Below are positions 1 to 9,224 of a stretch of DNA of 64,000 nucleotides, piece by piece. A model generated the notes under the pieces. That model ran no database searches. It was given only the letters and a program-made list of their open reading frames with translations, and was not told the origin of the DNA. Made by a program: the position numbers and the translations under genes. Numbering within the stretch: the first letter of the stretch is position 1; every line of letters begins with the position of its first letter. The stretch covers positions 434,001 to 498,000 of the forward strand of contig NZ_CP026121.1 in NCBI RefSeq assembly GCF_003330845.1. Reading direction: 5' to 3'. Origin of the DNA: Streptomyces sp. Go-475. Lineage in GTDB: Bacteria > Actinomycetota > Actinomycetes > Streptomycetales > Streptomycetaceae.

Positions 1-1094
1 CGCAGCCGCAGCCAGATCAGCGCGATCGCGACCACGGCCGCGAGGATGCCCAGCGCGTGCCAGGCGGGGACCGCGAGCGGCGCGAGGTCGCTGCCGAGGT
101 GTTCCAGCAGGGCGCGGGTGGCGCGGCCGAGCAGGGTGGTCAGGGCCCAGTTCTGGGGTGACACGGGGGTGTTGAGGGCGCTGATCCAGCCGTAGCCGGT
201 GCCGGCCGCGGCCGTGGCGGCGACGGTCGTCCCGGCGGCCGCGACGGTGGTGGTCACGAGGGCCTTCGCCGGGCTGCGGCCCGCGCGGACCTGGAGGACG
301 ACGACGGCGGCCAGTCCGAGGGCGGCGGGCGCCTTGACCAGGGCGGCCAGCGTGACGAGGACGGCGCCGAGGACCGGCCACCGGCCGAGCGCCGCCACCA
401 GACCGACGCCCAGCAGGCCCAGCATGACGGCGTCGTTGTGGGCGCCCGCGACCAGGTGCAGCAGGACGAGCGGGTTGAGGGCGCCCAGCCACAGGGCGGC
501 GGAGGGGTCGGCGCCGCTGTGCCGGGCGAGGCGGGGCAGCGCGGCCGCCATGAGTCCGACGCCGGCGAGCGCGACGAGCCGCATCCCGAGGAGTCCGGCG
601 GGCAGTTCACCGCGGGTCAGTCCGGACAGGGCCGCCGCGACGGCGAGGAACACCGGGCCGTACGGGGCGCCGGTGTGCCGCCACAGCGGGGCGACCTCGT
701 CGGCGAGCGGGCCGCCGAGCCGGGACGGCCCGTGCGCGTACACGTCCATGTGCGCCTCGACCATCGCCCCCTGGGCGAGGTAGCTGTAGACGTCCCGGCT
801 GAACAGCGGCGGGGCCAGCAGCAGCGGCGCGGCCCAGACGGCGAGGACGAGCAGCAGGGCGCGGGGAGCGGGTGGCCGCGGGCCGCGCACCAGCCGGCCG
901 AGCAGCGCCCAGGCCGCGATCAGCAGGACGACGCCGAAGTAGACGCCGACCAGTCCGAGGGCGGCGCGAGCGGAGGCCGGGTGGAGGAGGTCCCGTACGG
1001 GGAGCGCTCCGGCCGTCTCACCGCCCAGCGCGAGGCAGGCGGTGCCGGCCAGACCGAGTATCTGGCAGCGGCGGAGATCGACGGGGAAAGCCAT
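1..1094 (-). CDS. MptB-like polyprenol-phosphomannose-dependent mannosyltransferase (3' end outside window)
   Basis: Reading the minus strand from ATG at 1094 gives an open frame of 364 codons that leaves the window without a stop, so the C-terminus is missing. The protein is a polytopic membrane protein of the GT-C fold. The first periplasmic loop carries the acidic motif FSRDVYSYLAQG followed by DVYAHGP, and a later loop carries NPLVLLHLVAGAHND; these are hallmarks of the actinobacterial MptA/MptB alpha-1,6-mannosyltransferases, which use polyprenyl-phosphate mannose outside the membrane. In mycobacteria and corynebacteria they build lipomannan; the Streptomyces acceptor is not established. 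There is no good ribosome site before the ATG. A small inverted repeat (ACACTC-N5-GAGTGT, 1100-1116) lies a few bases upstream. Family assignment is firm; the exact linkage made is inference. Confidence 0.8.
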   Translation of the reverse strand, partial: MAFPVDLRRCQILGLAGTACLALGGETAGALPVRDLLHPASARAALGLVGVYFGVVLLIAAWALLGRLVRGPRPPAPRALLLVLAVWAAPLLLAPPLFSRDVYSYLAQGAMVEAHMDVYAHGPSRLGGPLADEVAPLWRHTGAPYGPVFLAVAAALSGLTRGELPAGLLGMRLVALAGVGLMAAALPRLARHSGADPSAALWLGALNPLVLLHLVAGAHNDAVMLGLLGVGLVAALGRWPVLGAVLVTLAALVKAPAALGLAAVVVLQVRAGRSPAKALVTTTVAAAGTTVAATAAAGTGYGWISALNTPVSPQNWALTTLLGRATRALLEHLGSDLAPLAVPAWHALGILAAVVAIALIWLRL

Positions 1095-1099
1095 GGCCA

Positions 1100-1116
1100 A
1101 CACTCGGGCAGAGTGT
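1100..1116 (-). promoter_or_regulatory. Inverted repeat before the mptB-like gene
   Basis: ACACTC-GGGCA-GAGTGT is a perfect 6-bp inverted repeat ending six bases before the ATG at 1094. On the minus strand it is preceded by TTG, giving a TTGACACTC start that recalls a CIRCE half-site, but the spacer is 5 rather than 9 bases. It could be an operator or a hairpin over the start. Bases 1117-1237 show nothing else I can name. Confidence 0.3.
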
Positions 1117-1237
1117 CAACGTGGGGTGGCGGGGAGTTGACGCGGTGCCCTCCGGGGGGAGGCAGAGGTGTGACCGGCCGGTGATCAGGCTGCGTGCCGT
1201 GTGCCGGGTGCGGTGGTACGCGGGGTGCGGGCGCGTC

Positions 1238-1274
1238 GTGGCCGGTCGCGCGGTTCGCCGCGCCCCTTGGGGCG
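1238..1274 (-). repeat. Streptomyces intergenic repeat, copy 1
   Basis: Read on the minus strand this begins right after the glutaminase stop: a short CGCCCC-AAGG-GGCG hairpin followed by GCGGCGAACCGCGCGACCGG and CCAC. The same arrangement appears at 3697-3737 and 7049-7086. All three copies lie in gaps between genes. I recognise the GGGGAACnGCGCGAC core as a frequent intergenic element in Streptomyces genomes. Its role is unknown; the hairpin may serve as a terminator. Confidence 0.6.
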
Positions 1275-1275
1275 T

Positions 1276-2199
1276 TCAGAACACCGAGAGACCCGTCAGC
1301 GTCGTGAATCTGTCCAGGGCCGCCACTCCGGCCACCGAGTTGCCCCGTTCGTCCAGGCCCGGGCTCCACACGCACAGCGTGCAGCGGCCCGGGACGACCG
1401 CGATGATGCCGCCGCCCACCCCGCTCTTGCCGGGCAGGCCCACGCGGTAGGCGAAGTCCCCTGCCGCGTCGTACGTGCCGCAGGTCAGCATGATCGCGTT
1501 GATCTGCTTGGCCTGGCTGCGGGTGAGGAGGCGGGTGCCGTCGGCGCGTATGCCGTGCCGGGCGAGGAAGGTCGTGGCGAGGGCGAGGTCGGCGCAGGAC
1601 GCCGTGACGGAGCACTGGCGGAAGTACTGGTCGAGCAGGACCGGCACCGGATTGTCGATGTTGCCGTACGACGCCATGAAGTGGCCGAGCGCGGCGTTCC
1701 TGTCGCCGTGGGCGGACTCGGAGGCGGCGACCTCCTTGTCGAAGGTCAGCTCCGGGTTGCCGCTCTCCGCGCGCAGGAATCCCAGCAGTTCCCCCGACGC
1801 GTCGCCGGTCCGGGTGTGCAGCCGGTCGGTGACGACGAGGGCGCCCGCGTTGATGAACGGGTTGCGCGGGATGCCGTTCTCGTACTCCAGCTGGACCAGG
1901 GAGTTGAAGGGGTTGCCGGAGGGCTCGCGGCCGACGTGTTCCCACAGGGCGTCGCCCTCGCGGGCGAGGTCCAGGGCGAGGGTGAAGACCTTGGTGATGG
2001 ACTGGGCGGAGAACGGCTGCCGCCAGTCCCCCACCCCGTACACGGTGCCGTCGGGTTCGGCGACGGCCATGCCGAAGCTGCGCGGGTCGCAGGCCGCGAG
2101 CGCCGGGATGTAGTCGGCGGGCCGGCCGCGGCCGGGCGTCCGCTCGATCTCCTCCGCGATGCGCTCCAGGACCGGCTGGAAGCTCGTCGACGACGTCAT
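1276..2199 (-). CDS. glsA: Glutaminase A
   Basis: Hydrolyses L-glutamine to glutamate and ammonia in the cytoplasm. The 307-residue product is the usual length of the bacterial serine-dependent glutaminase family. The beta-lactamase-like SxxK motif is SITK at S67-K70, in the block PFSAQSITKVF. Further conserved blocks are EPSGNPFNSL, NPFINAGAL and the glycine-rich KSGVGGGI near the C-terminus. It starts at an ATG with no clear partner gene: the next gene, aspartase, ends 43 bases upstream on the same strand, so co-transcription is possible. Together with the neighbouring asparaginase and aspartase it makes the segment an amide-nitrogen salvage region. A Streptomyces-type intergenic repeat touches its stop codon. 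Confidence 0.93.
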   Translation of the reverse strand: MTSSTSFQPVLERIAEEIERTPGRGRPADYIPALAACDPRSFGMAVAEPDGTVYGVGDWRQPFSAQSITKVFTLALDLAREGDALWEHVGREPSGNPFNSLVQLEYENGIPRNPFINAGALVVTDRLHTRTGDASGELLGFLRAESGNPELTFDKEVAASESAHGDRNAALGHFMASYGNIDNPVPVLLDQYFRQCSVTASCADLALATTFLARHGIRADGTRLLTRSQAKQINAIMLTCGTYDAAGDFAYRVGLPGKSGVGGGIIAVVPGRCTLCVWSPGLDERGNSVAGVAALDRFTTLTGLSVF

Positions 2200-2242
2200 G
2201 ATCCCGATTGTCCCTCCGTGCCGGTCCCGGTGCGCGCGTACG

Positions 2243-3655
2243 TCAGGCCGCCGGGGCCGGGCCGCTGCCCGCCAGGACCTCGGGGCGCAGGAGACCGGCG
2301 AGGGTCTCGGCGGGGAGCAGGCCCTTCTCCAGGACGAGTTCGGCCACGCCCCGGCCGGTGGCGAGGGCCTCCTTGGCGATGTCGGTGGCGGCCGTGTAGC
2401 CGATGTGCGGGTTGAGGGCGGTGACCAGGCCGATGGAGTTCTCGACCGTCGCGCGCAGGGCCTCGGTGTTGGCGGTGATGCCGGAGACGCAGCGCTCGGC
2501 GAGCGTGAGGCAGGCGGCGCGCAGGTGCGTGATCGACTCCGACAGGGAGTGCAGGATGATCGGCTCGAACGCGTTCAGCTGGAGCTGTCCGGCCTCGGCG
2601 GCCATGGTGATGGTGACGTCGTTGCCGATCACCTCGAAGGCGACCTGGTTGACGACCTCCGGGATCACCGGGTTGACCTTGCCGGGCATGATGGACGAAC
2701 CCGCCTGTACGGGCGGCAGGTTGATCTCGCCCAGGCCGGCCCGCGGACCGGAGGACAGCAGCCGCAGGTCGTTGCAGCTCTTGGAGAGCTTGACGGCGAT
2801 GCGCTTGAGCACGCCGGACATCTGGACGAAGGCGCCGCAGTCCTGGGTCGCCTCGACCAGGTTGGCCGCCGTCACGAGGGGCAGGCCGGTGATGGCCGCG
2901 AGGTGGCGGCGGGCCGACTCGGCGTAGCCGGCGGGGGCGTTGAGGCCGGTGCCGATGGCCGTGGCGCCGAGGTTGATCTCATGGATCAACTCGACGGCCT
3001 CGGCAAGGCGGGACCGGTCCTCGTCCAGCATGACCGCGTACGCGGAGAACTCCTGACCGAGCGTCATCGGCACCGCGTCCTGCAACTGTGTACGGCCCAT
3101 CTTGAGCACGTCACGGAACTCGACGGCCTTCCGGGCGAACGCGTCCTGGAGCACGGACATCGCGGTGAGCAACCCGCGGACCGCGAACACCGTCGCGATC
3201 TTGACGGCGGTCGGGTAGACGTCGTTGGTGGACTGGCCGAGGTTGACGTCCTCGTTGGGGTGCAGGTGCCGGTACTCGCCCTTGGCGTGGCCCAGCAGTT
3301 CCAGCGCCCGGTTCGCCACGACCTCGTTGGCGTTCATGTTGGTGGAGGTGCCCGCCCCGCCCTGGACGACGTCGACGACGAACTGGTCGTGCAGCTTGCC
3401 GTCGCGGATCTCCCGGCAGGCCGCGACGATGGCGGCGGCCTTCTTCGGATCGAGCAGCCCGAGTTCCTCGTTGGCGAGGGCGGCGGCCTCCTTGACGGCC
3501 GCCAGGGCGTCGATCAGGTGCGGATAGGCGGAGATGGGCATACCCGTGATCGGAAAGTTCTCCGTGGCCCTCAGGGTGTGCACACCCCAGTAGGCGTCGG
3601 CGGGAACGTCACGGTCACCGAGCAGGTCGTGTTCGGAGCGGGTGGCGACGGTCAT
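2243..3655 (-). CDS. aspA: Aspartate ammonia-lyase
   Basis: Converts L-aspartate to fumarate and ammonia as a cytoplasmic homotetramer. The 470-residue protein has the fumarase/aspartase superfamily signature [11 protein letters not shown], whose serine is the catalytic base, plus [10 protein letters not shown] and [10 protein letters not shown]. The frame stays open 28 codons upstream, but the ATG at 3655 begins the conserved [14 protein letters not shown] sequence and has AAAGAGG in front, so I start there. It lies 123 bases downstream of the L-asparaginase gene on the same strand, and that gap holds an intergenic repeat. Asparaginase product feeds directly into this enzyme. Aspartase rather than fumarase is favoured by the HDLLGD start and the asparagine-use context. 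Confidence 0.92.
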   Translation of the reverse strand: MTVATRSEHDLLGDRDVPADAYWGVHTLRATENFPITGMPISAYPHLIDALAAVKEAAALANEELGLLDPKKAAAIVAACREIRDGKLHDQFVVDVVQGGAGTSTNMNANEVVANRALELLGHAKGEYRHLHPNEDVNLGQSTNDVYPTAVKIATVFAVRGLLTAMSVLQDAFARKAVEFRDVLKMGRTQLQDAVPMTLGQEFSAYAVMLDEDRSRLAEAVELIHEINLGATAIGTGLNAPAGYAESARRHLAAITGLPLVTAANLVEATQDCGAFVQMSGVLKRIAVKLSKSCNDLRLLSSGPRAGLGEINLPPVQAGSSIMPGKVNPVIPEVVNQVAFEVIGNDVTITMAAEAGQLQLNAFEPIILHSLSESITHLRAACLTLAERCVSGITANTEALRATVENSIGLVTALNPHIGYTAATDIAKEALATGRGVAELVLEKGLLPAETLAGLLRPEVLAGSGPAPAA

Positions 3656-3696
3656 GACGGTGAGGGGCCTCTTTCTGCGTGGAACTGAGGGTGGGT

Positions 3697-3737
3697 GCGC
3701 GCCCTTCAGGGGCGCGGGGAACTGCGCGACCGGCCAC
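3697..3737 (+). repeat. Streptomyces intergenic repeat, copy 2
   Basis: A CGCGCCC-TTCAG-GGGCGCG hairpin is followed by GGGAACTGCGCGACCGGCCA, matching the copies at 1238-1274 (opposite strand) and 7049-7086. It sits in the gap between asparaginase and aspartase and may contribute a hairpin to their messages. Confidence 0.6.
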
Positions 3738-3778
3738 ATGCGGCCCGCAGCCGCCGGACGGGAGAACGCGGCACGTCG

Positions 3779-4828
3779 TCAGGCGTGGGCGGCACCGGCG
3801 ACCGGCTCCAGCGAGCGAACGGGCCGCACCCGCCCGACCTCCCGCCCGCCCCCGAGCAGCGGCTCGCCCGCGAACTCGGTGAGCAGCTCCGGGTCCACGC
3901 CCGCCCGGGCCAACGCGGCGGCAGCCACCGGCACCCGCGCCCGGTTCGCCCCGTCCGCGATCTTCACCGCGACGGCCCGCCCGTCCGGCAGCGCGGCGAC
4001 CTGCACGCCCTCGAACCCGTCCTTGGTGAGCAGCCCCGGCACGGCCCGCATCAGCGCGGCCACGTCCCGGCCGGAGCCGGACGCCATCTCGGCGTGCTCG
4101 CGCATCGCGTCGGCGACCCGGGCCTCGGGCGTGCCCGGCGCGGCGGTGGTGATGCGGGCGGCGGCGCGGGCGAGGCCGTGCAGGGAGATGGAGAACAGGG
4201 GCGCGCCGCAGCCGTCGACGGTCACGCCGGCGATGCGCTGCCCGGTCAGGTCCTCGACGATCTCGGCGATCGCCTGCTGGAGGGGGTGGGCCGGGTCGAG
4301 GTAGTTCTCCAGCGGCCAGCCGTTGAGGGTGCAGGTGTAGAGCATGGCCGCGTGCTTGCCGGAGCAGTTCTGGGCGAGCCGGGAGGGCAGCCGGTTCTCG
4401 CGCACCCAGGCGTCCCGGACGACCGGGTCGAACGGCAGGTCGGGGACGTTGCGCAGGTGGTCCTCGGTGAGTCCGGCGAGTTCGAGGATGCGCCGGGTGC
4501 CGGCGAGGTGGCGTTCCTCGCCGGAGTGGCTGGCCGCGGTCAGGGACAGCAGCTCGCCGTGGAGCGGGAGCCCGGCCCGGGCCATGGCCACGGCCTGGAC
4601 GGGCTTGAGCGCGGAGCGCGGGTAGAAGGCGGCCTCGATGTCTCCGATCTGGAGCTGGACCTCTCCCTCGGCGCCGAGGACGACGACGGAGCCGTAGTGG
4701 ATGCCTTCGACGATTCCGCCGCGTATGAGGTGGGCGACGGGGGCGTGGACGGGTTCACGGACCAGGGGTGCGTCCGCGAGGGAACTGCTGTACATCACTG
4801 CCTGCTTCTGGAGCGGCGCGTCGGTCAC
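3779..4828 (-). CDS. L-asparaginase, Rhizobium etli type (Asparaginase_II family)
   Basis: Hydrolyses L-asparagine to aspartate and ammonia. The 349-residue product does not resemble the E. coli types but the R. etli class. It has the tandem Ser-Lys site (S72-A-L-K75, in [11 protein letters not shown]), the SHSGEE block, the metal-site Cys-Lys motif [10 protein letters not shown] and VDGCGAP. The GTG start at 4828 overlaps the permease stop in GTGA, which argues for translational coupling; an internal ATG twelve codons on is the alternative start. The gene is third in a regulator-permease-asparaginase set and its product is the substrate of the aspartase downstream. Class membership is firm from motifs; enzyme kinetics cannot be judged here. 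Confidence 0.88.
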   Translation of the reverse strand: MTDAPLQKQAVMYSSSLADAPLVREPVHAPVAHLIRGGIVEGIHYGSVVVLGAEGEVQLQIGDIEAAFYPRSALKPVQAVAMARAGLPLHGELLSLTAASHSGEERHLAGTRRILELAGLTEDHLRNVPDLPFDPVVRDAWVRENRLPSRLAQNCSGKHAAMLYTCTLNGWPLENYLDPAHPLQQAIAEIVEDLTGQRIAGVTVDGCGAPLFSISLHGLARAAARITTAAPGTPEARVADAMREHAEMASGSGRDVAALMRAVPGLLTKDGFEGVQVAALPDGRAVAVKIADGANRARVPVAAAALARAGVDPELLTEFAGEPLLGGGREVGRVRPVRSLEPVAGAAHA

Positions 4829-6267
4829 GCGTCGGCTCCGGTCGTGGACTTGCGGGCGATTCGGCCGCGGATGGCGAACCACCCGGCGACCAGGGCCCCG
4901 ACGATCAGCGGCAGGCACAGCACGGTGGTGCGTCCCGCGCCGCCGTCGGCGTACATGAGGACCAGGACGGAGGCGAGGAACGCCAGCGTCACGATCTCGG
5001 TCCAGGGGGAGCCCGGCAGTCGGTAGCCGGGGCGGGAGAGCTCGCCCTTCTGGGTCTTCTGCCAGAAGAGGAGGTGACAGATCATGATCATGCCCCAGGT
5101 GGCGAGGATGCCGATCGCGGCGAAGTTCAGCACGATCTCGAACGCCTCGGCGGGCACGACGAAGTTGAGGCCGACGCCCAGCACGCAGACGCCACTGGTG
5201 AGCAGGATGCCGCCGTAGGGGACCTGGCTGCGGCTCATCACGGAGGTGAACCTGGGCGCGGATCCGGCCATGGCCATGGAGCGCAGGATGCGGCCGGTGG
5301 AGTACAGGCCGGAGTTGAGGGAGGACATCGCGGCGGTGAGGACGACGAGGTTCATCACGCCGCCCGCTGCCGGGACGCCGATGTTGGACAGGACCGTGAC
5401 GAAGGGGCTCTCGCCGGCCGTGTACTTGTTCCAGGGCAGCAGCATCGACAGCAGGACGACCGAGCCGACGTAGAACAGGCCGACGCGCCACATGATCGAG
5501 TTGATCGCCTTGGGCATGATCTTCTCGGGGTTCTCGGTCTCGCCGGCCGCGACGCCGACCAGCTCGACGGAGGCGTAGGCGAAGACGACGCCCTGGATGA
5601 TCAGCAGCATGGGCAGCAGGCCGTGCGGGAAGACGCCGCCGTTGTCACTGATCAGGGCCGGGCCGGGGCTGTGGCCGTCGACGGGGTGCTGGGTGACCAG
5701 CAGGAAGATGCCGATGCACATGAAGACGACGAGCGCGCCGACCTTGATGATCGCGAACCAGAACTCCAGCTCGCCGAAGATCTTCACCGAGATCAGGTTC
5801 ACGGTGAGCACGACCGCCAGCGCGATCAGCGCGATCACCCACTGCGGGATGTCGGAGAACATGCCCCAGTAGTGGGTGTAGGTGGCCACCGCGGTGATGT
5901 CGGCGATGCCGGTGGTCGCCCAGTTGAGGAAGTACATCCAGCCGGCGGTGTAGGCGCCCTTCTCCCCCATGAACTCGCGGGCGTAGGACACGAAGGCGCC
6001 GGAGGAGGGGCGGTAGAGCACGAGTTCGCCGAGTGCGCGCACGACGAGGAAGGCGAACAGGCCGCAGACCGCGTAGGCGATGAAGAGGGAGGGGCCGGCG
6101 TCGGCGAGGCGGCCGCCGGCGCCGAGGAAGAGGCCGGTGCCGATGGCTCCGCCGATGGCGATCATGTTGACGTGCCGGGACTTCAGGGACTTGCTGTAGC
6201 CCGCGTCTCCGGCGTCGACATGGCCGGAACGTTTCTGCACGCCGTCGTGCAGGGACTGCTCACTCAC
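4825..6267 (-). CDS. Amino acid permease, probably for asparagine
   Basis: A 480-residue APC-superfamily permease with about twelve membrane segments. The N-terminal [22 protein letters not shown] block is the family signature of the AAT branch (AnsP, GabP, AroP). It imports its amino acid with protons. The GTG start at 6267 overlaps the stop of the GntR regulator in GTGA, and its own stop overlaps the asparaginase start. That tight coupling to asparaginase, with aspartase next, makes asparagine the best guess for substrate, as with E. coli AnsP. Sequence alone does not exclude other polar amino acids. Confidence 0.85.
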   Translation of the reverse strand: MSEQSLHDGVQKRSGHVDAGDAGYSKSLKSRHVNMIAIGGAIGTGLFLGAGGRLADAGPSLFIAYAVCGLFAFLVVRALGELVLYRPSSGAFVSYAREFMGEKGAYTAGWMYFLNWATTGIADITAVATYTHYWGMFSDIPQWVIALIALAVVLTVNLISVKIFGELEFWFAIIKVGALVVFMCIGIFLLVTQHPVDGHSPGPALISDNGGVFPHGLLPMLLIIQGVVFAYASVELVGVAAGETENPEKIMPKAINSIMWRVGLFYVGSVVLLSMLLPWNKYTAGESPFVTVLSNIGVPAAGGVMNLVVLTAAMSSLNSGLYSTGRILRSMAMAGSAPRFTSVMSRSQVPYGGILLTSGVCVLGVGLNFVVPAEAFEIVLNFAAIGILATWGMIMICHLLFWQKTQKGELSRPGYRLPGSPWTEIVTLAFLASVLVLMYADGGAGRTTVLCLPLIVGALVAGWFAIRGRIARKSTTGADA

Positions 6268-7007
6268 GCCTCGGGTCCGCCTTCCATGGGGGTTTCCGTG
6301 CTGGTGTCCGCGCGCGGGGAGCGCACGATGTCGGTGAGGGTCGTCTCGACGCGGTCGAGATGGTGGGCCATGGCCTCCACCGCGTCGTTCTCGGAACCGT
6401 CGATCAGGGCCTCGACGATCGCCCGGTGCTCGCGGTTGGACTGCTCGCGGCGGCCGCCGAGCTCGTTGAGGAAGGCCGACTGGCGGGCCAGCGCGTCCCG
6501 GATCTCCTCGATGACCCGGCGGAACACCGGGTTCTGTGCGGCCTCGGCCACGGCGAGGTGGAACAGCGTGTCCATCGCGACCCACGCGGTGGTGTCCGTC
6601 TCCCGCTCCATCCGGTCCAGCAGGTGGGACAGGTGGTCGAGGTTCTCCGGGGTGCGGCGCCGCGCCGCGTACCCGGCGACCGGGATCTCGACGTGGCGGC
6701 GCACTTCCAGCAGGTCGCTGGCCGCGTAGTCGCCGAAGGTGGGGTCCTCGACGGTGCTGGCGACGACGAAGGTGCCCTTGCCGGTCCTGGAGACGGTCAG
6801 GCCCATGGTCTGCAGGGCCCGCAGCGCCTCGCGCAGCACGGGCCGGGAGACCTCCAGGGTGCGGCACAGCTCCGCCTCGGAGGGGAGCTTGTCGCCGATG
6901 GCGTACTCGCCCCGTTCGATGGCACCGCGCAGGTGCGCCAGCACCGCTTCCATGGCACTGACGCGCCGCACGGGCTGTCCGGCTGTCCGGCTGTCTGACA
7001 GGTTCAC
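6264..7007 (-). CDS. GntR/FadR-family regulator of the asparagine operon
   Basis: A 247-residue one-component regulator. Residues about 18-85 form the winged helix ([33 protein letters not shown], then GKGTFV), followed by a helical FCD ligand domain with metal-type residues such as H171-like positions in [12 protein letters not shown]. It is the first gene of the permease-asparaginase unit and so the likely repressor, with asparagine or aspartate as effector by inference. The GTG at 7007 has no ribosome site and falls where transcription would begin from the TTGACA element at 7039-7044, suggesting a leaderless message. An internal ATG at 6953 is the alternative start but lacks a good site too. 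Confidence 0.85.
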   Translation of the reverse strand: MNLSDSRTAGQPVRRVSAMEAVLAHLRGAIERGEYAIGDKLPSEAELCRTLEVSRPVLREALRALQTMGLTVSRTGKGTFVVASTVEDPTFGDYAASDLLEVRRHVEIPVAGYAARRRTPENLDHLSHLLDRMERETDTTAWVAMDTLFHLAVAEAAQNPVFRRVIEEIRDALARQSAFLNELGGRREQSNREHRAIVEALIDGSENDAVEAMAHHLDRVETTLTDIVRSPRADTSTETPMEGGPEA

Positions 7008-7044
7008 GGGAGAGATACTCCGGGCGACGGGAGGCGCCTGTCAA
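6991..7044 (-). promoter_or_regulatory. Promoter and candidate self-operator of the asparagine operon
   Basis: On the minus strand TTGACA (7044-7039) is followed after 18 bases by a GAGTAT element (7020-7015), placing the start of transcription at about 7008, next to the GTG start. Within the first codons lies the palindrome CTGTC-A-GACAG (7001-6991), a good fit to FadR-type operators, followed by tandem GACAGCCG units. This would put the operator just inside the message and allow autoregulation. Confidence 0.45.
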
Positions 7045-7048
7045 GGGG

Positions 7049-7086
7049 TCGCCCCCAAGGGGAGCGGGGAACCGCGCGACGGGCCA
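7049..7086 (+). repeat. Streptomyces intergenic repeat, copy 3
   Basis: CGCCCCCAAGGGGAGCGGGG followed by AACCGCGCGACGGGCCAC matches the copies at 1238-1274 and 3697-3737. It fills the gap between the uppP stop and the regulator promoter. Confidence 0.55.
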
Positions 7087-7129
7087 CGAGGGCGCCGCGG
7101 ACAGCCGGCGGCGCCTCCCGGCAGACCGC

Positions 7130-7966
7130 TCAGCTGTGCAGCACACCCGCTCCGAGCAGCCCGAACAGCAGCACTCCCACCACGATCCGGTAGATCACGA
7201 AGGCGTTGAAGGAGTGCTTGGCGACGAACTTCAGCAGCCAGGCGATGGAGGCGTACGCCACGACGAACGAGACGGCCGTGCCCACGGCGAGCGGGGCGGC
7301 GCCCACCCCCGTGCCCAGGGCGTCCTTGAGCTCGTAGAGGCCGGCACCGGTGAGCGCGGGGATGCCGAGGAAGAAGGAGAGCCGGGTGGCGGCGACCCGG
7401 TCGAGGTCGAGGATGAGCGCCGTGGACATCGTGGCGCCGGAGCGGGAGAAGCCGGGGAAGAGCAAGGCGAGGATCTGGGAGCTGCCGACGAGCATGGCGT
7501 CCTTGAAGGAGGTGTCGTCCTCGCCGCGCTTGTGCCGGCCCATCTGGTCCGCCGCCCACATCACGCCGCTGCCGACGATCAGGGAGCCGGCCACCACCCA
7601 CAGCGAGGCGAGCGGGCCCTCGATGAGCGGCTTGGCGGCGAGTCCCACGGCCACGATGGGGATCGTCGCGCAGATGACCCACCAGGCGAACTTGTAGTCG
7701 TGGTGGTAGCGCTCCTCGCGGTGGCGCAGGCCGCGCCCCCAGGCCGAGACGATCCGCACGATGTCCTTGAAGAAGTACACGAGCACCGCGGCGATCGCGC
7801 CGACCTGGATGACGGCCGAGAACCCGACCACGGCGCTGTCGTCGACCGGGATGCCCATGAGCCCCTCGGCGATCTTCAGATGGCCGGTGGAGGAGACGGG
7901 CAGGAACTCGGTCACCCCCTCGACGGCTCCGAGGACGACGGCCTGACCGACGCTGATGACGCTCAT
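7130..7966 (-). CDS. uppP: Undecaprenyl-diphosphatase
   Basis: Removes phosphate from undecaprenyl diphosphate outside the membrane so the lipid carrier can be reused for peptidoglycan; overexpression is classically linked to bacitracin resistance. The 278-residue integral membrane protein has both catalytic blocks of the BacA family: [14 protein letters not shown] near residue 18 and [11 protein letters not shown] in the middle. Length and topology (about eight membrane segments) are typical. ATG start at 7966. It stands alone on the minus strand between the asparagine operon and the fluoride genes; no shared regulation is apparent. Confidence 0.95.
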   Translation of the reverse strand: MSVISVGQAVVLGAVEGVTEFLPVSSTGHLKIAEGLMGIPVDDSAVVGFSAVIQVGAIAAVLVYFFKDIVRIVSAWGRGLRHREERYHHDYKFAWWVICATIPIVAVGLAAKPLIEGPLASLWVVAGSLIVGSGVMWAADQMGRHKRGEDDTSFKDAMLVGSSQILALLFPGFSRSGATMSTALILDLDRVAATRLSFFLGIPALTGAGLYELKDALGTGVGAAPLAVGTAVSFVVAYASIAWLLKFVAKHSFNAFVIYRIVVGVLLFGLLGAGVLHS

Positions 7967-8047
7967 GGGATCCAGTTCTGCTCGGGGGTTGGAGCGGAGG
8001 GGACCGTCTTACTACACCCGGACGAGAACGGATTTCATGGACGCGTC

Positions 8048-8395
8048 TCACCTACCCGCCAGCGCCGCCCCCGCGAAGGCCGCGGCCAGACCGGCCGTCA
8101 CGCTGACCGCGATGTTGAGGGCGGCCTGGAGACGTGCCCCGGTCTCCGCCAGCCGCAGCGTCTCGTAGGAGAACGTCGAGTACGTCGTCAGGGCCCCGCA
8201 CAGGCCGGTGCCGAGCAGCAGCTGGACCTGGGTGGCGGCGCCGGTGAGCAGCCCGAGGACCAGGCAGCCGGTGACGTTCACCGTGAAGGTGCCCCAGGGG
8301 AAGACCGGGTCGTGCCGGGACTGGACCGCCCGGTCGGTGAGGTAGCGGAGCGGGGCGCCGACCATCGCGCCGCCGACGACCAGCAGCCAGTTCAC
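8048..8395 (-). CDS. crcB: Fluoride channel FluC/CrcB, first of two
   Basis: A 115-residue four-helix membrane protein of the CrcB/Fluc family, which forms dual-topology dimers that let fluoride out of the cell. Visible motifs are the arginine block GAPLRYL, the asparagine block [10 protein letters not shown] and the phenylalanine/serine block [10 protein letters not shown]. It starts with GTG at 8395, overlapping the stop of the DUF190 gene (GTGA). A second CrcB lies two genes upstream in the same operon. Two different subunits in one operon suggest an obligate heterodimer. No fluoride riboswitch sequence is visible upstream of the operon. Confidence 0.92.
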   Translation of the reverse strand: MNWLLVVGGAMVGAPLRYLTDRAVQSRHDPVFPWGTFTVNVTGCLVLGLLTGAATQVQLLLGTGLCGALTTYSTFSYETLRLAETGARLQAALNIAVSVTAGLAAAFAGAALAGR

Positions 8396-8772
8396 AACGA
8401 CTTCTTACCCTTCCTGCCCGTTTTGCCGGGATCGTCGTCCCGGCCGGTGTACCTGATGACCTCGCACTCGTCGAGGGTCACCAGCCCCTCGGTCACCAGC
8501 TCGTCGAGCTGCGGGAGGAACGCCCGGACGCGCGGCTCGGTGTCGACGATCACGACGGCGACCGGCAGGTCCTCGCTCAGCGACAGCAGCCGTGAGGTGT
8601 GGATCAGGGAGGAGGCGCCGAAGCCCTCGACGCCCCGGAAGACGCTGGCGCCCGCGAGGCCCGCCGCGTGGGCCCGGTGGACGATCTCCGAGGAGAGCGG
8701 CTTGTGGTGCCAGGTGTCGTTCTCACCGACGAGGACGGTCAGGCGCAGGGCCCTGCCGGTCAGCCGTGTCAT
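8392..8772 (-). CDS. DUF190 family protein
   Basis: A 126-residue soluble protein of the UPF0166/DUF190 family (about residues 3-105), with the typical core [25 protein letters not shown] and [15 protein letters not shown]. The fold resembles PII-like ferredoxin-type proteins. Family members are very often encoded with crcB, as here, where the gene overlaps a crcB on both sides by four bases. A regulatory or gating role for the fluoride channels is a reasonable inference from that context but no function is proven. The tail is lysine-rich ([10 protein letters not shown]). Confidence 0.85.
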   Translation of the reverse strand: MTRLTGRALRLTVLVGENDTWHHKPLSSEIVHRAHAAGLAGASVFRGVEGFGASSLIHTSRLLSLSEDLPVAVVIVDTEPRVRAFLPQLDELVTEGLVTLDECEVIRYTGRDDDPGKTGRKGKKSL

Positions 8773-9224
8773 GGCTGCCTCCACTTCAGGACGCGACGGG
8801 TCGACCAGGCCGCGAGCCACACCGCCGTGAGCGCCGCGAGCGGGGTCGCGGCGAGGTAGGTCAGGCCGGTGCGGACGTGGCCGCCGCCGGCCAGCTTCTG
8901 GATGTCGACGGCGTAGGTCGAGAAGGTGGTGAAACCCCCGAGGACGCCGGTGCCGAAGAACGGGCGCACCAGGCGGTGCGCGGCCCTGAACTCGGTGATG
9001 ACCACCATGAAGACGCCGATCACGGCGCAGCCGACGACGTTGACCCCGAGGGTCGTCCAGGGGAAGCCGCCCGGGTGCGGGGGCCACCACAGGGACGCCG
9101 CGTAGCGGGCCGCGGCCCCCACTCCCCCGCCGAGCGCCACGACCGTGACGACGGGCCCCTGGGCGTGCCAGAAGGGCGGACGCGGAGGGGAGTCCGGAAC
9201 GCGGAGGCTCTCGGGGGTGGTCAT
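8769..9224 (-). CDS. crcB: Fluoride channel FluC/CrcB, second of two
   Basis: A 151-residue CrcB protein with a longer N-terminus than its partner. Motifs are [23 protein letters not shown] and [15 protein letters not shown]. The ATG at 9224 is chosen because AGGAGAC precedes it at good distance; the frame continues upstream without such a site. It is the first gene of a three-gene overlapping operon (crcB-DUF190-crcB). It is clearly divergent from the downstream copy, so the two are ancient paralogues, as in other Gram-positive bacteria where both subunits are needed. The 170 bases between 9225 and 9394 show no riboswitch or other element I can name. Confidence 0.92.
   Translation of the reverse strand: MTTPESLRVPDSPPRPPFWHAQGPVVTVVALGGGVGAAARYAASLWWPPHPGGFPWTTLGVNVVGCAVIGVFMVVITEFRAAHRLVRPFFGTGVLGGFTTFSTYAVDIQKLAGGGHVRTGLTYLAATPLAALTAVWLAAWSTRRVLKWRQP

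Noticed and set aside
1097..1119. A true CIRCE element
   Set aside because: Spacer length is 5 instead of 9 and the outer bases do not match; no chaperone gene follows.
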